64,000 nt of DNA from Cognatundibacterium crateris (GTDB lineage: Bacteria > Pseudomonadota > Gammaproteobacteria > Burkholderiales > Burkholderiaceae_D), in NCBI RefSeq assembly GCF_010078235.1, contig NZ_JAABOS010000004.1, positions 55,815-119,814 on the forward strand, in the 5' to 3' direction. Position 1 is the first letter of the stretch, and each line of letters begins with the position of its first letter. A program made the position numbers and the translations under genes. The notes under the pieces were generated by a model. The model was given only the letters and a program-made list of their open reading frames with translations. It made no database searches and was not told the DNA's origin. Below are positions 8,508 to 16,606 of this stretch, one piece after another.

Positions 8508-9770
8508 TCAGTGCGTGGCGTGACGGGTGGCATTGCGGTAAAGCGAAGGAATTTTATGCTGGCTCAAAATTACCATCACCAGACTGCCTGCAGCCAGTAA
8601 TCCCCAGTTGATGGCGGGAGTGTTCCAGCGTTGTGCCAGGTCAAACAACAGACCACCGGCCAGGCTGCCCGTCATATTTCCCATACTCTGATACAGCATC
8701 TGGCGCGACATCAGCTGGCCGGTATCGGCTGAGACACGGTCCGCATAGCGTGCGGTCAGCACGTCCAGCGATGGGCCATAAAAAATCTGGGCAAAAGACA
8801 GCAGCACCGAGGCGATGATCACCGTGGCAGCGTAAGCCGGAAATGCCAGCATGCACAGGAAACTCAGAAACAGGCTCAGGTAACCAAATTGCAGGAAACG
8901 GAAATGATCTTTATTGCGCACGGCCTGTTTGGATACCGGGATTTGAAACGCGATGATCACCACGGCAGCGACCCAGAATGGGGTAGACACAGACAGGTCC
9001 GGGGTGAACTTCGGGATATGCAGACTGAAGCCTATGGTTGGCTGTACTGCAAAGCACCAGAACACAGCATTGGACAAATAAAACAGCAAGGGCAATTCTG
9101 ACTGCTGGCTACGCTCATGGCTTAGCTTTTCATTGCCAGCGACCAGATCACAGGCGAGTTTATGTTGCTGTTCCTGCTCAAACTGTTGCTTCAGTAAGCT
9201 GGCTTCATGGCGCACGATAGCCCGCATGGCTGCTAACATCAGTAAGCCATAGCTGATAAAGGTGATCAGTACGATCAGGAACACCAGTTTCATGGTGTGA
9301 TGTGGAATCCAGCCCGCCAGCAGATAGCCTGCCACCAGACCTATCCTGATAGCGAAAGATAAGCGGCTGAATAAAGAAGTCTGATCCAGATCCCGCAATT
9401 TCAGCAGGTAAAACTTCAGACCCGGAAACGACAAGCCACTGCCCAGCCCGGCCAGCACAGCGAAAACAGCTAAGGCCCATGCCTGCTCCAGGAAGGCCAT
9501 GCAATACAGGGCTACGCCTTCGAGCAAAATATTGCCCGACACTGCCAGTGGATGATTCGCTGTAGTGGGAAAGCGGCTGCCTAACCAGGAACCGATTACG
9601 CGTCCCAGGTTCAACCCACACAAGATAGATGCCGCCCAGAATCCCGAAAATTTGATCCCGGTTTCAGAGACGATCAATGGCGTGTACAAGGCCACGCCAC
9701 CAGATGCAATCGCTACACCCAGGTAAATCAAATAGGCATTCAGGCTGGAGTTCAGAGTTTGTTTATGCAT
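8508..9770 (-). CDS. Major facilitator superfamily transporter
   Basis: A 420-residue inner-membrane protein with about 12 hydrophobic helices in two halves separated by a charged central loop (KQQFEQEQQHKLACDLVAGNEKLSHE, shown here only in part as residues around 195-220). The first half contains LCGLNLGRVIGSWLGSRFP, which fits the conserved loop 2-3 signature of the superfamily. The substrate is not deducible. It is a single gene with no accessory or regulator adjacent. Its start faces the 98 bp repeat at 9899-9996, about 130 bases upstream. Confidence 0.85.
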   Translation of the reverse strand: MHKQTLNSSLNAYLIYLGVAIASGGVALYTPLIVSETGIKFSGFWAASILCGLNLGRVIGSWLGSRFPTTANHPLAVSGNILLEGVALYCMAFLEQAWALAVFAVLAGLGSGLSFPGLKFYLLKLRDLDQTSLFSRLSFAIRIGLVAGYLLAGWIPHHTMKLVFLIVLITFISYGLLMLAAMRAIVRHEASLLKQQFEQEQQHKLACDLVAGNEKLSHERSQQSELPLLFYLSNAVFWCFAVQPTIGFSLHIPKFTPDLSVSTPFWVAAVVIIAFQIPVSKQAVRNKDHFRFLQFGYLSLFLSFLCMLAFPAYAATVIIASVLLSFAQIFYGPSLDVLTARYADRVSADTGQLMSRQMLYQSMGNMTGSLAGGLLFDLAQRWNTPAINWGLLAAGSLVMVILSQHKIPSLYRNATRHATH

Positions 9771-9898
9771 GGAGCAAGTGGCCGGTAGATGGGAGCTATT
9801 TCTCTCCTTGAGCTGGCTGCTGCCACGCAGATAGCAGAATGGACAGTGGCTATTTTACCTGCCGTTAGTTCCTGTGTGCAGCACAAATTACACATAGG

Positions 9899-9996
9899 CC
9901 TTACGCAAAACCGCCCCAGCTGCGTTATGGCTCCTTGTCGTACATTACGTACTGCCTGCGTCGCCATGCCTTGCCGGGACAATTTTGCGTAAGTCC
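9899..9996. repeat. Short palindromic-ended element, family C, copy 1
   Basis: A 98 bp element whose ends are near-perfect inverted repeats (left CTTACGCAAAA, right TTTTGCGTAAGTCC). It is almost identical to the 100 bp copy at 25985-26084, with a handful of substitutions. It carries no open frame and looks like a small non-autonomous element (MITE- or REP-like). It lies in the 338 bp between the MFS gene and the TonB-domain gene; I see nothing else in that gap. Confidence 0.85.
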
Positions 9997-10108
9997 TGAC
10001 ACAGAAATTCTGTGCCAACTGTCACTGTTCCAGTCTGACCGCATCAGCTTTGTGCTGGCGGTCAGATCTGGTGCTGAAGCGTTTACTGAAGATACGCGTG
10101 TTTATCCA

Positions 10109-10789
10109 TCACTTGCTGACAGGCAGCAGGCGTAAGGAATAGGGCGCGTTGTACAGCTTACCGGCGGTGGTAGCTGGATGGAATTTGCAGCTTTTGACTA
10201 CACGTATGCTTTCGCGGTCCAGAGCTTCATCACCGCTGGCCCATTCCAGAGAAGTGCGTTGTACTTCGCCGGTTTTGCTGACCAGGCTGCCGACCACAAT
10301 GCCTAAGCCATTTTCTGTGGGATCGGCAATTCTGACAAGATCGGATTTTTCACAACTGTCCGCGATGAGTTCCGGATCTTTATCGAAGCGAATTTTCTCA
10401 TCCAGGCGGAAATTGTATTGAATTGCAGCACTTAATTCTTTGCCCGGCGCTTCATCCAGGATTTTGCAGCCGATGACGGACTTTGCCAGGGCTTCATCCA
10501 ATATCCACCAGCCACTGCTACGTAAAAAGTCTACCGCAGTGACTCTGCCGCTTGGATCAATTTTCAATGTGACCTTGGTGCTGCCATGAAAATGATTTAA
10601 CTGCGCTGCTTTTGGATATTTGGGTGGAATGCAGTGGTCGTGGATGTTGACTTTTTTCAGCAGCATATCGGCCGCAACTGCTTGTTCCTGGGTATTACTG
10701 GAATTTGGTTCGTTCGCCAAACAAATAGAGCTGCTCAGGCAGAGTGTGAGAGCAGAAAAAGCAAACCGCGCATAGTGAAATACTTTCAA
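10109..10789 (-). CDS. Periplasmic protein with two TonB C-terminal domains
   Basis: A 226-residue exported protein. It has a cleavable signal peptide (about 1-25, ending SSSICLA) followed by two TonB C-terminal-like units: residues 45-120 (YPKAAQLNHFHGSTKVTL, then SGRVTAVDFLRSSGWWILDEA) and residues 140-226 (GIVVGSLVSKTGEVQRTSLE, then ALDRESIRVVKSCKFHPA). There is no transmembrane anchor or proline-rich spacer, so it cannot be a classical energy transducer. The first possible start is a TTG at 10789, with a stop codon immediately upstream. Such free TonB-C proteins are common in this bacterial group and their role is unclear. It is related to the single-domain protein at 16004-16339. Confidence 0.78.
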   Translation of the reverse strand: MKVFHYARFAFSALTLCLSSSICLANEPNSSNTQEQAVAADMLLKKVNIHDHCIPPKYPKAAQLNHFHGSTKVTLKIDPSGRVTAVDFLRSSGWWILDEALAKSVIGCKILDEAPGKELSAAIQYNFRLDEKIRFDKDPELIADSCEKSDLVRIADPTENGLGIVVGSLVSKTGEVQRTSLEWASGDEALDRESIRVVKSCKFHPATTAGKLYNAPYSLRLLPVSK

Positions 10790-11081
10790 TCAGAAGAGGA
10801 AAATCAGAACCTAAAGCTGGTCCTTGCTGACATATTGTTTTCATTCAAGCAAGGCCGGTGATCATAGCATGACTTTCTCTTAAGAAATGCAAACGCAGGA
10901 CGTAAGCACGTGACCTGGAAATCAGTGACGACGAGAGCTAATGATTGTTCAGTACGGAGTTTGAACGTCGCTAAGGTGGTTTCGCTTCGCTACTGTGGTG
11001 ATGTATTTGCCGCAAATCCGCTGCTATGTTGATTGCACCGGGTGTTAAGCAGTGTAAGTAAGCCTTGCTTGTAATGGAAAA

Positions 11082-11834
11082 TTAAGATTTGATGAGATGA
11101 TGTACAAACTGGCCAAAACTCTCTTTGAAATGCGCATCTTTTTTGAGTATCGCATCAGGTAATTCTTTATCATGCCTGAGCTCAGATGCCGTGATTAACA
11201 CACTTTGTGTGTGCCGGTGTTTGGGGCTGGACTTTTGCATAGCGCTGATTAAGGCAAGCCCATTTAAACGCGGCGTTTCCAGTCCGGTGACCACCAGATC
11301 AAATGGTTCAGACAAAATGCGGCCCAGGGCCTGATAACCATCATTCACGACTTCTACCCTGAAGCGGTAAGGAATCAGGACGTCGCGTACTACACTGATG
11401 ATCACATCAGAACTCTCTACGATCAGTGCCGAATAGCTACATTGCGCAGTACGCAGCCGGATATGGCTCAATTGTGCACGGATATCATCACCGGGCATTT
11501 CTTGTTGCTGATAATGCAGTGTCACGCGCCGCAACAGATCCAGATACTCCAGTGCAGTCGGCGTGAAACGCTCACGTAGTAAGCCCGGCTGCTCTATCAA
11601 TGCAGAAATCAGATCTTCAAACGGGTGGCAAACATCAGACACGATATGCATGCCGTAGGTACCGCCACTGCCTTTCAGGCTATGGATACGCCGGTATAAC
11701 TCTCTGCACGTCTCCAGATTGAAGGAGTGCGTATCCATGTGCAGTATCAGATTTTCCAGTTCATCCAGTTGGGAAGGCAGGTCATTGAGGTAGTGTGCGC
11801 GCAATGCATCCAGCATTGCCTGAGCCTTTTTCAT
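11082..11834 (-). CDS. HPt domain fused to degenerate receiver domain
   Basis: A 250-residue phosphorelay protein. Residues 5-110 form a histidine phosphotransfer domain with the phospho-acceptor His51 in RRIHSLKGSGGTYGM. Residues 135-250 form a receiver-like domain (SALIVESSDV, VVTGLETPRLNG, ILKKD). In a working receiver the fourth strand ends in a phosphorylatable Asp followed by xxMP. Here that position is Gly184 in TGLETP, and the N-terminal acidic pair is reduced to Glu140. The receiver is therefore probably not phosphorylated and may serve for docking. No kinase is adjacent. It is a single-gene unit. Confidence 0.82.
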   Translation of the reverse strand: MKKAQAMLDALRAHYLNDLPSQLDELENLILHMDTHSFNLETCRELYRRIHSLKGSGGTYGMHIVSDVCHPFEDLISALIEQPGLLRERFTPTALEYLDLLRRVTLHYQQQEMPGDDIRAQLSHIRLRTAQCSYSALIVESSDVIISVVRDVLIPYRFRVEVVNDGYQALGRILSEPFDLVVTGLETPRLNGLALISAMQKSSPKHRHTQSVLITASELRHDKELPDAILKKDAHFKESFGQFVHHLIKS

Positions 11835-12266
11835 AGGGAGCGAGCCTGTTTTTGAGTATAGGTCAGTATCCGTGACGCATTCTTTCTGGCGTTGATGCGT
11901 TTCCTGCTGCAGTTTGAGCGTAGCTTTTCTTTACGTCAATTCCAGTGTCGTAAAAAACATGTTTCTCTTATAAATTGTTGTAAAAATAATAGCACGAACG
12001 TTCGTCAGGTATGCTGATTTTTTAAGCGGACATCAGTAGGCTGGTGTAAAAAAATAACCATAAATTTACCAATTATGGTTTTTGGTATTGATTTGCAGTA
12101 CCTTTCTTCTAGTTGAGATGCACTTTGAGATAATTGATTTTCTTCAAGTGTGCGGGCTGTCAGACTGTGTTCACGGTGAAGCAAACAGGAGTAAGCGCAA
12201 CGCAAACTTGCGTAGCACCTGTGGATTCAGTCGAAGACTCTATACACAATGACTAAGGATATGACT
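11835..12266. other. Intergenic region between the HPt gene and the barrel gene
   Basis: A 432-base AT-rich gap between two divergent genes. It holds a perfect 12 bp palindrome, ACGAACGTTCGT, at 11994-12005, and an inverted repeat (AACCATAA/TTATGGTT) at about 12056-12079. Short reading frames here lack codon bias and start signals. It is likely the promoter region of both flanking genes. Confidence 0.5.
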
Positions 12267-12854
12267 ATGTTGAAAAATAAATTAATCAGTGCAGGCCTGG
12301 TAGCAGCTGGTCTTTTGTTGAGCGCAGCGGCGTCTGCCCAGGTCTATGTGGGCGGCACCATCGGTAAAGCAAAATGGAATAACGATTGCAGTGGCACCAC
12401 AAGCTGCAGCACAAACGCCAATACCTACAAATTATTGGGTGGCTACAACATCAATAATACGTTTGCGGTAGAAGGCAGTTACTACTCGCTGGGCACGATA
12501 GACGCGTCTTACCGCGATGCCACATCCAGCGGCACAGCAAGTCTGAAAGGCAAAGCGTTTGAATTGGCCGGTATCGCTAAATATGACTTCAACAATGAAC
12601 TGACTGGCTTTGCCAAACTGGGTATCGCCAGCGTGAAGGCAGAAGGAAGCGCAAGTGGTAGTGTTGCTGGTTTGGGCAGTTTCACTGGCACAGATTCCAC
12701 TACCTCTACGCAACCTGTGTTTGGTCTGGGGCTGACTTATAAGCTGACCAAAGAACTGGCACTGCGCGGTGAATTCGAAACACGCAAAGTCAAGTTTGGT
12801 GGTGATAAGTCTGCTGTAAATAACCTGTCGGTAGGTCTGCAGTACGCATTCTAA
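12267..12854 (+). CDS. Small outer-membrane beta-barrel protein (OmpA-like barrel)
   Basis: A 195-residue outer-membrane porin-like barrel. The signal peptide ends ...LLLSAAASA before QVYVGG. The mature part has alternating strands typical of eight-stranded barrels (YKLLGGYNINNTFAVEGSYY; LALRGEFETRKVKFGG) and ends in a C-terminal Phe (SVGLQYAF), the BAM recognition signal. The start at 12267 is chosen because AAGGA lies 7 bases upstream; ATGs at 12249 and 12261 are poorer. Two Cys pairs near residue 30 may form a surface disulfide. It has no periplasmic OmpA peptidoglycan-binding domain. A good terminator follows. Confidence 0.85.
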   Translation: MLKNKLISAGLVAAGLLLSAAASAQVYVGGTIGKAKWNNDCSGTTSCSTNANTYKLLGGYNINNTFAVEGSYYSLGTIDASYRDATSSGTASLKGKAFELAGIAKYDFNNELTGFAKLGIASVKAEGSASGSVAGLGSFTGTDSTTSTQPVFGLGLTYKLTKELALRGEFETRKVKFGGDKSAVNNLSVGLQYAF

Positions 12855-12902
12855 TCCCCCGCTGTAAAGTGCAGTGTGAATACGCTGCACCGCCTCAAAA
12901 CT

Positions 12903-12944
12903 CAGCCCCGTACTTCCATCTGGTAGTGCGGGGCTGATCTTTTT
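12903..12944 (+). terminator. Rho-independent terminator of the barrel gene
   Basis: GC-rich stem with arms at 12903-12914 and 12925-12936 (CAGCCCCG pairs with CGGGGCTG), followed by ATCTTTTT. It is placed 50 bases after the barrel stop codon. Confidence 0.85.
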
Positions 12945-12955
12945 GCTGTTCTGAT

Positions 12956-13459
12956 TTATTCTGCCGGGCGGCGGAAGTCTTGTTCTATCCAGTGCAGTGC
13001 GCTTTGGCGGCTCAGTTTGAAATGCGGCGCAACCCGCACGCGTGCAATTTCTTCGCCGAACTGGTCGGCAGCGCTCAGCTCGGCATACGGTTCATATTCA
13101 TCCGGGATGATTTGCAAACGCACGGTGTAATCGTTATCGGCATGGCTGAGTTGTACGCTTTTATGTAGCTGCGCATGCAATTGCTGTTCGTGCCGGCGTA
13201 TCACTTCGCAGGCTGTTTTCACCAGCGTGCGGAAGGCGTTGCCATCCAGCGGTTTAGGATTTTTTTTATCTCTGCCCATGGTCCAGGGGCCGACCAGCGC
13301 GGGTTCCGGTTCACCATCCTTGATCATGGCAACCGCCCAGCCATCGTCATCTTCATTTTTGATGACACGGGCGGTCCAGCCTTTATCACGCCATAGGCGC
13401 GCTTCCTGTATGGTGTCGGGGATGTCGCCGGAACTGGCGTTGTTGGATGCTTGTGACAA
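12956..13459 (-). CDS. Conserved hypothetical protein (167 aa)
   Basis: A soluble acidic protein of 167 residues with no signal peptide. It starts with a TTG at 13459 (no ATG is available before the conserved-looking core). Recognisable stretches are ARLWRDKGWTARVIKNEDDD, WAVAMIKDGEPEPALVGPWT and KPLDGNAFRTLVKTACEVIR. It looks like the uncharacterised proteins common in Oxalobacteraceae. I cannot assign a function. Its neighbour downstream on the same strand is the cytochrome c gene's opposite side, not an operon partner. Confidence 0.6.
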   Translation of the reverse strand: MSQASNNASSGDIPDTIQEARLWRDKGWTARVIKNEDDDGWAVAMIKDGEPEPALVGPWTMGRDKKNPKPLDGNAFRTLVKTACEVIRRHEQQLHAQLHKSVQLSHADNDYTVRLQIIPDEYEPYAELSAADQFGEEIARVRVAPHFKLSRQSALHWIEQDFRRPAE

Positions 13460-13551
13460 GTTAATTCTCTCTCAGGGCTGCTTGCAAATTAGCCTTGGCA
13501 AATTTTGCGAAGGCGCCATCCTACACTGTTCGGCGCTTCAGGTGTGGGCGC

Positions 13552-13935
13552 TCAGTCTTGCTGGCGCAGGTAAGCCAGGATATTGGCCAGTTGCTGCTCA
13601 TTGCTGATGCCATAAAAGCGCATCTTATTACCCGGCACCACTTCACCCGGAGCGCGCATAAAAGCCACCAGTTTCTCGTCGGTCCACACAAAGCCTGCAT
13701 TTTTCATCGCACTGGAATAGGCAAAGTCCGGCACCGATCCGGCTTTACGTCCTACTACCTGATACAACGGCGGGCCAAATCCGGCGCGTGCAGCAGGCCC
13801 GGTCTGATGACAGGAAACACAGATGCGGAAACTGGCTTTACCCGCTTTGGCATCACCCGCAGGTAAAGCCGCGCAGGCAGGCAGCGCAAAACCAGCCAAT
13901 AGCAGCAGTGAAGCGGGGCGCAGGGATTTCATCAT
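13552..13935 (-). CDS. Class I c-type cytochrome
   Basis: A small periplasmic monohaem cytochrome c. A signal peptide (LLLLAGFALPACAALPAG) precedes the haem-binding CVSCH motif (CxxCH). The later KMRFYGI supplies the axial Met in the usual class I context, and NILAYLRQQD is the C-terminal helix. The pattern GPPLYQVVGRKAG is typical of cytochrome c2/c552-like electron carriers. Start codons at 13935 or 13932 are most likely; longer versions are possible. It is a single gene, so the redox partner is unknown. Confidence 0.88.
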   Translation of the reverse strand: MMKSLRPASLLLLAGFALPACAALPAGDAKAGKASFRICVSCHQTGPAARAGFGPPLYQVVGRKAGSVPDFAYSSAMKNAGFVWTDEKLVAFMRAPGEVVPGNKMRFYGISNEQQLANILAYLRQQD

Positions 13936-14067
13936 GGCGTAGTGCATGGCAGGGCTGTGTGAACGGATTAACTGCATATTGTGCGACAGAATCACAAAGT
14001 CTGCACCGTGGCTCTTGTATTCCCAGCGTTCGCAGCCACTATAGCCTGACTTATCAGGAGCATACGT

Positions 14068-14241
14068 ATGTTTGTATTACATCATCCGCAACCAGTGCGG
14101 CCACGCAAAGAAGTCGCGACTTTACAGGTGCAACAACAGCAGAAAACCAGTGTGCCGCAGACGCTGGTGGCACGCCTGCCAGCTGATGGTAATACTGATG
14201 CTGCGCCACCACTACTGAAACCTGCAACGAATACCAAATAA
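14068..14241 (+). CDS. Small Gln/Pro-rich hypothetical protein (57 aa)
   Basis: A 57-codon frame with a good ribosome binding site (AGGAG, 7 bases before the ATG). The predicted product is basic at its N-terminus (VRPRKEVATLQ), then Gln-rich (VQQQQKTS) and Pro/Ala-rich, and is likely disordered. I recognise no family. The stop falls next to the hairpin at 14243-14275. A real gene is plausible because of the start signal, but length and composition leave doubt. Confidence 0.45.
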   Translation: MFVLHHPQPVRPRKEVATLQVQQQQKTSVPQTLVARLPADGNTDAAPPLLKPATNTK

Positions 14242-14242
14242 A

Positions 14243-14275
14243 AAACAGCGGCGCACCGGTGAGGTGAGCCGCTGT
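14243..14275 (-). terminator. Terminator of pepD
   Basis: Stem arms at 14245-14252 and 14268-14275 (ACAGCGGC with GCCGCTGT) with an inner CACC/GGTG pairing. On the minus strand it is followed by TTTTTTATTT, 48 bases after the pepD stop. Confidence 0.85.
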
Positions 14276-14323
14276 CTGCGCCAGCTTTGCTCAAGCTGTA
14301 GTCTGGCAAATTAGTTTGCTGAC

Positions 14324-15799
14324 TTAGTTTGCCACCTTAGCCGGTATCCGTTCCAGCACCGCCAGCAACAGCGTCCAGTATTGACCTACGGTTTCGATGT
14401 TGACCATTTCATCCGGGCCGTGTGGATAGCGAATAGTCGGGCCTATCGACACCATGTCCAGATCCGGATAATGTTTTTTGAACAGGCCGCATTCCAGACC
14501 CGCATGGATCACCATGATCACGGGTTCTTTGTGATAAATGCTCTCATATGTTTGACGTACGATCGCCATCACCGGCGAGCTGGTGTCTGGTTTCCAGCCC
14601 GGATAGCAACCGGAAAAAGCGATCTGCGCGCCAGCCAGGTCGCTCAGACTTTGCAGGCTGCTTTCTATGTTTTCGCGACCGCTGTCGATCAGCGAGCGTA
14701 TCAGGCACAGGATGGTGACTTTGTCGCTGCTGGTACTGATCACACCGACGTTCAGAGAACTCTCAGTCACACCGGCGATCTCGTCGCTCATGCGGATTAC
14801 GCCGTTAGGGCAGCTGTTGATCAGGTTGATCAGCGTGCGCTGGCAGTCCGCCTGCAGGGTTCGTGCCGGAGCTGCACTGGCGACTAATTGCAGTTTCAAT
14901 GCTGGCTCTGCACTCGCCAGTTCGGCTTGCAGTATGGCCTGATATTGCGCTACGCGCTGTTGCAGCAAGTCTGCTTGTGTGGCTGGTAAGGTAAAGCTGC
15001 ATTGTGCTTCACGCGGGATCGCATTACGCAGCGAGCCGCCTTTGATCTCTGACAGCGCCAGACCCAGCTCTGCCGCATGGCCTGCCAAAAAACGTGCGAT
15101 CAGTTTGTTGGCATTGCCACGGCCCAGATGAATATTCACGCCCGAGTGACCACCTTTTAAGCCCGACAAACTCAGGGTGTACGCCGGTTGATCTGCGGCT
15201 GCAGTCTGCCAGCTGACCGGTAATGAAATCTCTGCGTCCACGCCACCGGCGCAGCCCATGTAAATTTCGCCTTCCTGCTCGGAGTCGGTATTGATCAGGA
15301 TTTCTGCCTCCAGCATGCCAGGCTGCAGGCCGAATGCGCCTGTCATGCCGGCTTCTTCATCGACCGTCAGCAGCACTTCCAGCGGGCCATGACAGATATC
15401 ATCCGCGCCCAGTATCGCCAGTGCGGATGCCATGCCGATGCCATTGTCGGCACCCAGTGTGGTGCCGGTCGCCTTAACCCAGTCGCCATCTATGCGTGGC
15501 TGGATAGGATCGGTCACGAAGTCATGCACCTTATCGGCATTTTTTTGCGGCACCATATCAATATGCGCCTGTATCACCACCATTTTGCGGTCTTCCATAC
15601 CAGCCGTAGCTGGTTTGCGGATAATCAGATTACCCACCTGATCCACTACCACCGGCAGGCCGCGTTGTTTCGCCCAGTCCTGGATCAGCTGGCTCAGCGC
15701 AGCTTCGTGCTTGGATGGGTGTGGGACTGCGCAGATTTGTTCAAACCAGTGCCATAAAGGACGAGGGAAAAGCTGATTCAGTTCGGTAGTGGTGGTCAC
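14324..15799 (-). CDS. pepD: Aminoacyl-histidine dipeptidase (PepD)
   Basis: Cytosolic M20-family zinc dipeptidase that cleaves Xaa-His dipeptides such as carnosine. Metal and catalytic motifs are present: VVIQAHIDMVPQ, TTLGADNGIGMA (bridging Asp), LLTVDEEAGMTGAFGL (catalytic Glu pair) and LKGGHSGVNIHLGRGNANK in the lid domain. The length with the GTG start at 15799 is 491 residues, close to E. coli PepD (485). AGGAT lies before that GTG; a second GTG at 15826 would add nine residues of unlikely sequence. It is a single gene with its own terminator. Confidence 0.93.
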   Translation of the reverse strand: MTTTTELNQLFPRPLWHWFEQICAVPHPSKHEAALSQLIQDWAKQRGLPVVVDQVGNLIIRKPATAGMEDRKMVVIQAHIDMVPQKNADKVHDFVTDPIQPRIDGDWVKATGTTLGADNGIGMASALAILGADDICHGPLEVLLTVDEEAGMTGAFGLQPGMLEAEILINTDSEQEGEIYMGCAGGVDAEISLPVSWQTAAADQPAYTLSLSGLKGGHSGVNIHLGRGNANKLIARFLAGHAAELGLALSEIKGGSLRNAIPREAQCSFTLPATQADLLQQRVAQYQAILQAELASAEPALKLQLVASAAPARTLQADCQRTLINLINSCPNGVIRMSDEIAGVTESSLNVGVISTSSDKVTILCLIRSLIDSGRENIESSLQSLSDLAGAQIAFSGCYPGWKPDTSSPVMAIVRQTYESIYHKEPVIMVIHAGLECGLFKKHYPDLDMVSIGPTIRYPHGPDEMVNIETVGQYWTLLLAVLERIPAKVAN

Positions 15800-15948
15800 G
15801 ATAGATATCCTGTAAAAACATCGCACCTGCGGTCTTGGCTGGCTATGTGCAGCAAGGCTGACAGCCGACGGGTGCGGAAAGAAGGCCCACAGTTTACCAT
15901 AGTGCTCAGAACCCTTAGCGACAGCGGCCGCTCAGCAGCACAGGCAAT

Positions 15949-15979
15949 AAAAAAGGATGACACACGGTCATCCTTTTTT
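15949..15979 (-). terminator. Terminator between the TonB-C gene and pepD
   Basis: AAAAGGATGAC pairs with GTCATCCTTTT around a 5-base loop, with A and T tracts on both sides, so it can work in either direction. It lies 25 bases after the stop of the minus-strand gene at 16004. Confidence 0.88.
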
Positions 15980-16003
15980 CTCAGCTTCAGTGCGCAGATT
16001 GAA

Positions 16004-16339
16004 TTACGACAGGCTCCAGACGTATTCCAGTTTCGTCCAGACTTGTTGTGCTTTACCGTCTTTGCTGCCTGGTTTGAATTTGCAGGAAGAGAAAATCTTG
16101 GCAGTTGCCTTGTCCAGGGTTTTGGAACCGCTGGATTTTTCGATTTTAGAATCCATCACGTTGCCATCTGTGCCAACCAGTACTGCCAGCGTGACAGAAC
16201 CGGTTTCCTCATTAATCAGCGCTGCTTTTGGATAAACGACTTTTTCGCAAGTGTTTTTATCCATCACAGGGGAAATTTCGTTGGCAGAGACGCTGGATAC
16301 CACAGCCAGCAACGCAGTAGCTAATAGAATTTTTTTCAT
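16004..16339 (-). CDS. Periplasmic single TonB C-terminal domain protein
   Basis: A 111-residue exported protein: signal peptide MKKILLATALLAVVSSVSA, then one TonB-C-like domain (VYPKAALINEETGSVTLAVL, DGNVMDSKIEKSSGSKTLDK, IFSSCKFKPGS). Two Cys residues probably form a disulfide. As with the protein at 10109-10789 there is no membrane anchor, so it cannot couple to ExbB/ExbD by itself. The domain layout (YPKAA...TGSVTL...FKP) is that of the free TonB-C proteins of the group. Function unknown. Confidence 0.8.
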   Translation of the reverse strand: MKKILLATALLAVVSSVSANEISPVMDKNTCEKVVYPKAALINEETGSVTLAVLVGTDGNVMDSKIEKSSGSKTLDKATAKIFSSCKFKPGSKDGKAQQVWTKLEYVWSLS

Positions 16340-16606
16340 GGGAAAATGCTCAATACAGATAAAAGTAAAAATAAATCAAAAATCCGTGCAGGCGCGCAAA
16401 TTTGTGCAGCGCAATAAACATGCGGGATTTTACGTATTTACTTTCTGAGTGGCAATTAATTTTGCAAAAATTTGCCTATTTATTGAACAGAAAACCATGT
16501 TTTGCACGAAAATAGTGCAACTTGACTGCAACTGGTATTGTTTGCATTGATACTGGCATTTGAAGTGGCATTGCATCCATGTGCAATGCCAGCTCCTCAG
16601 GCGGAC

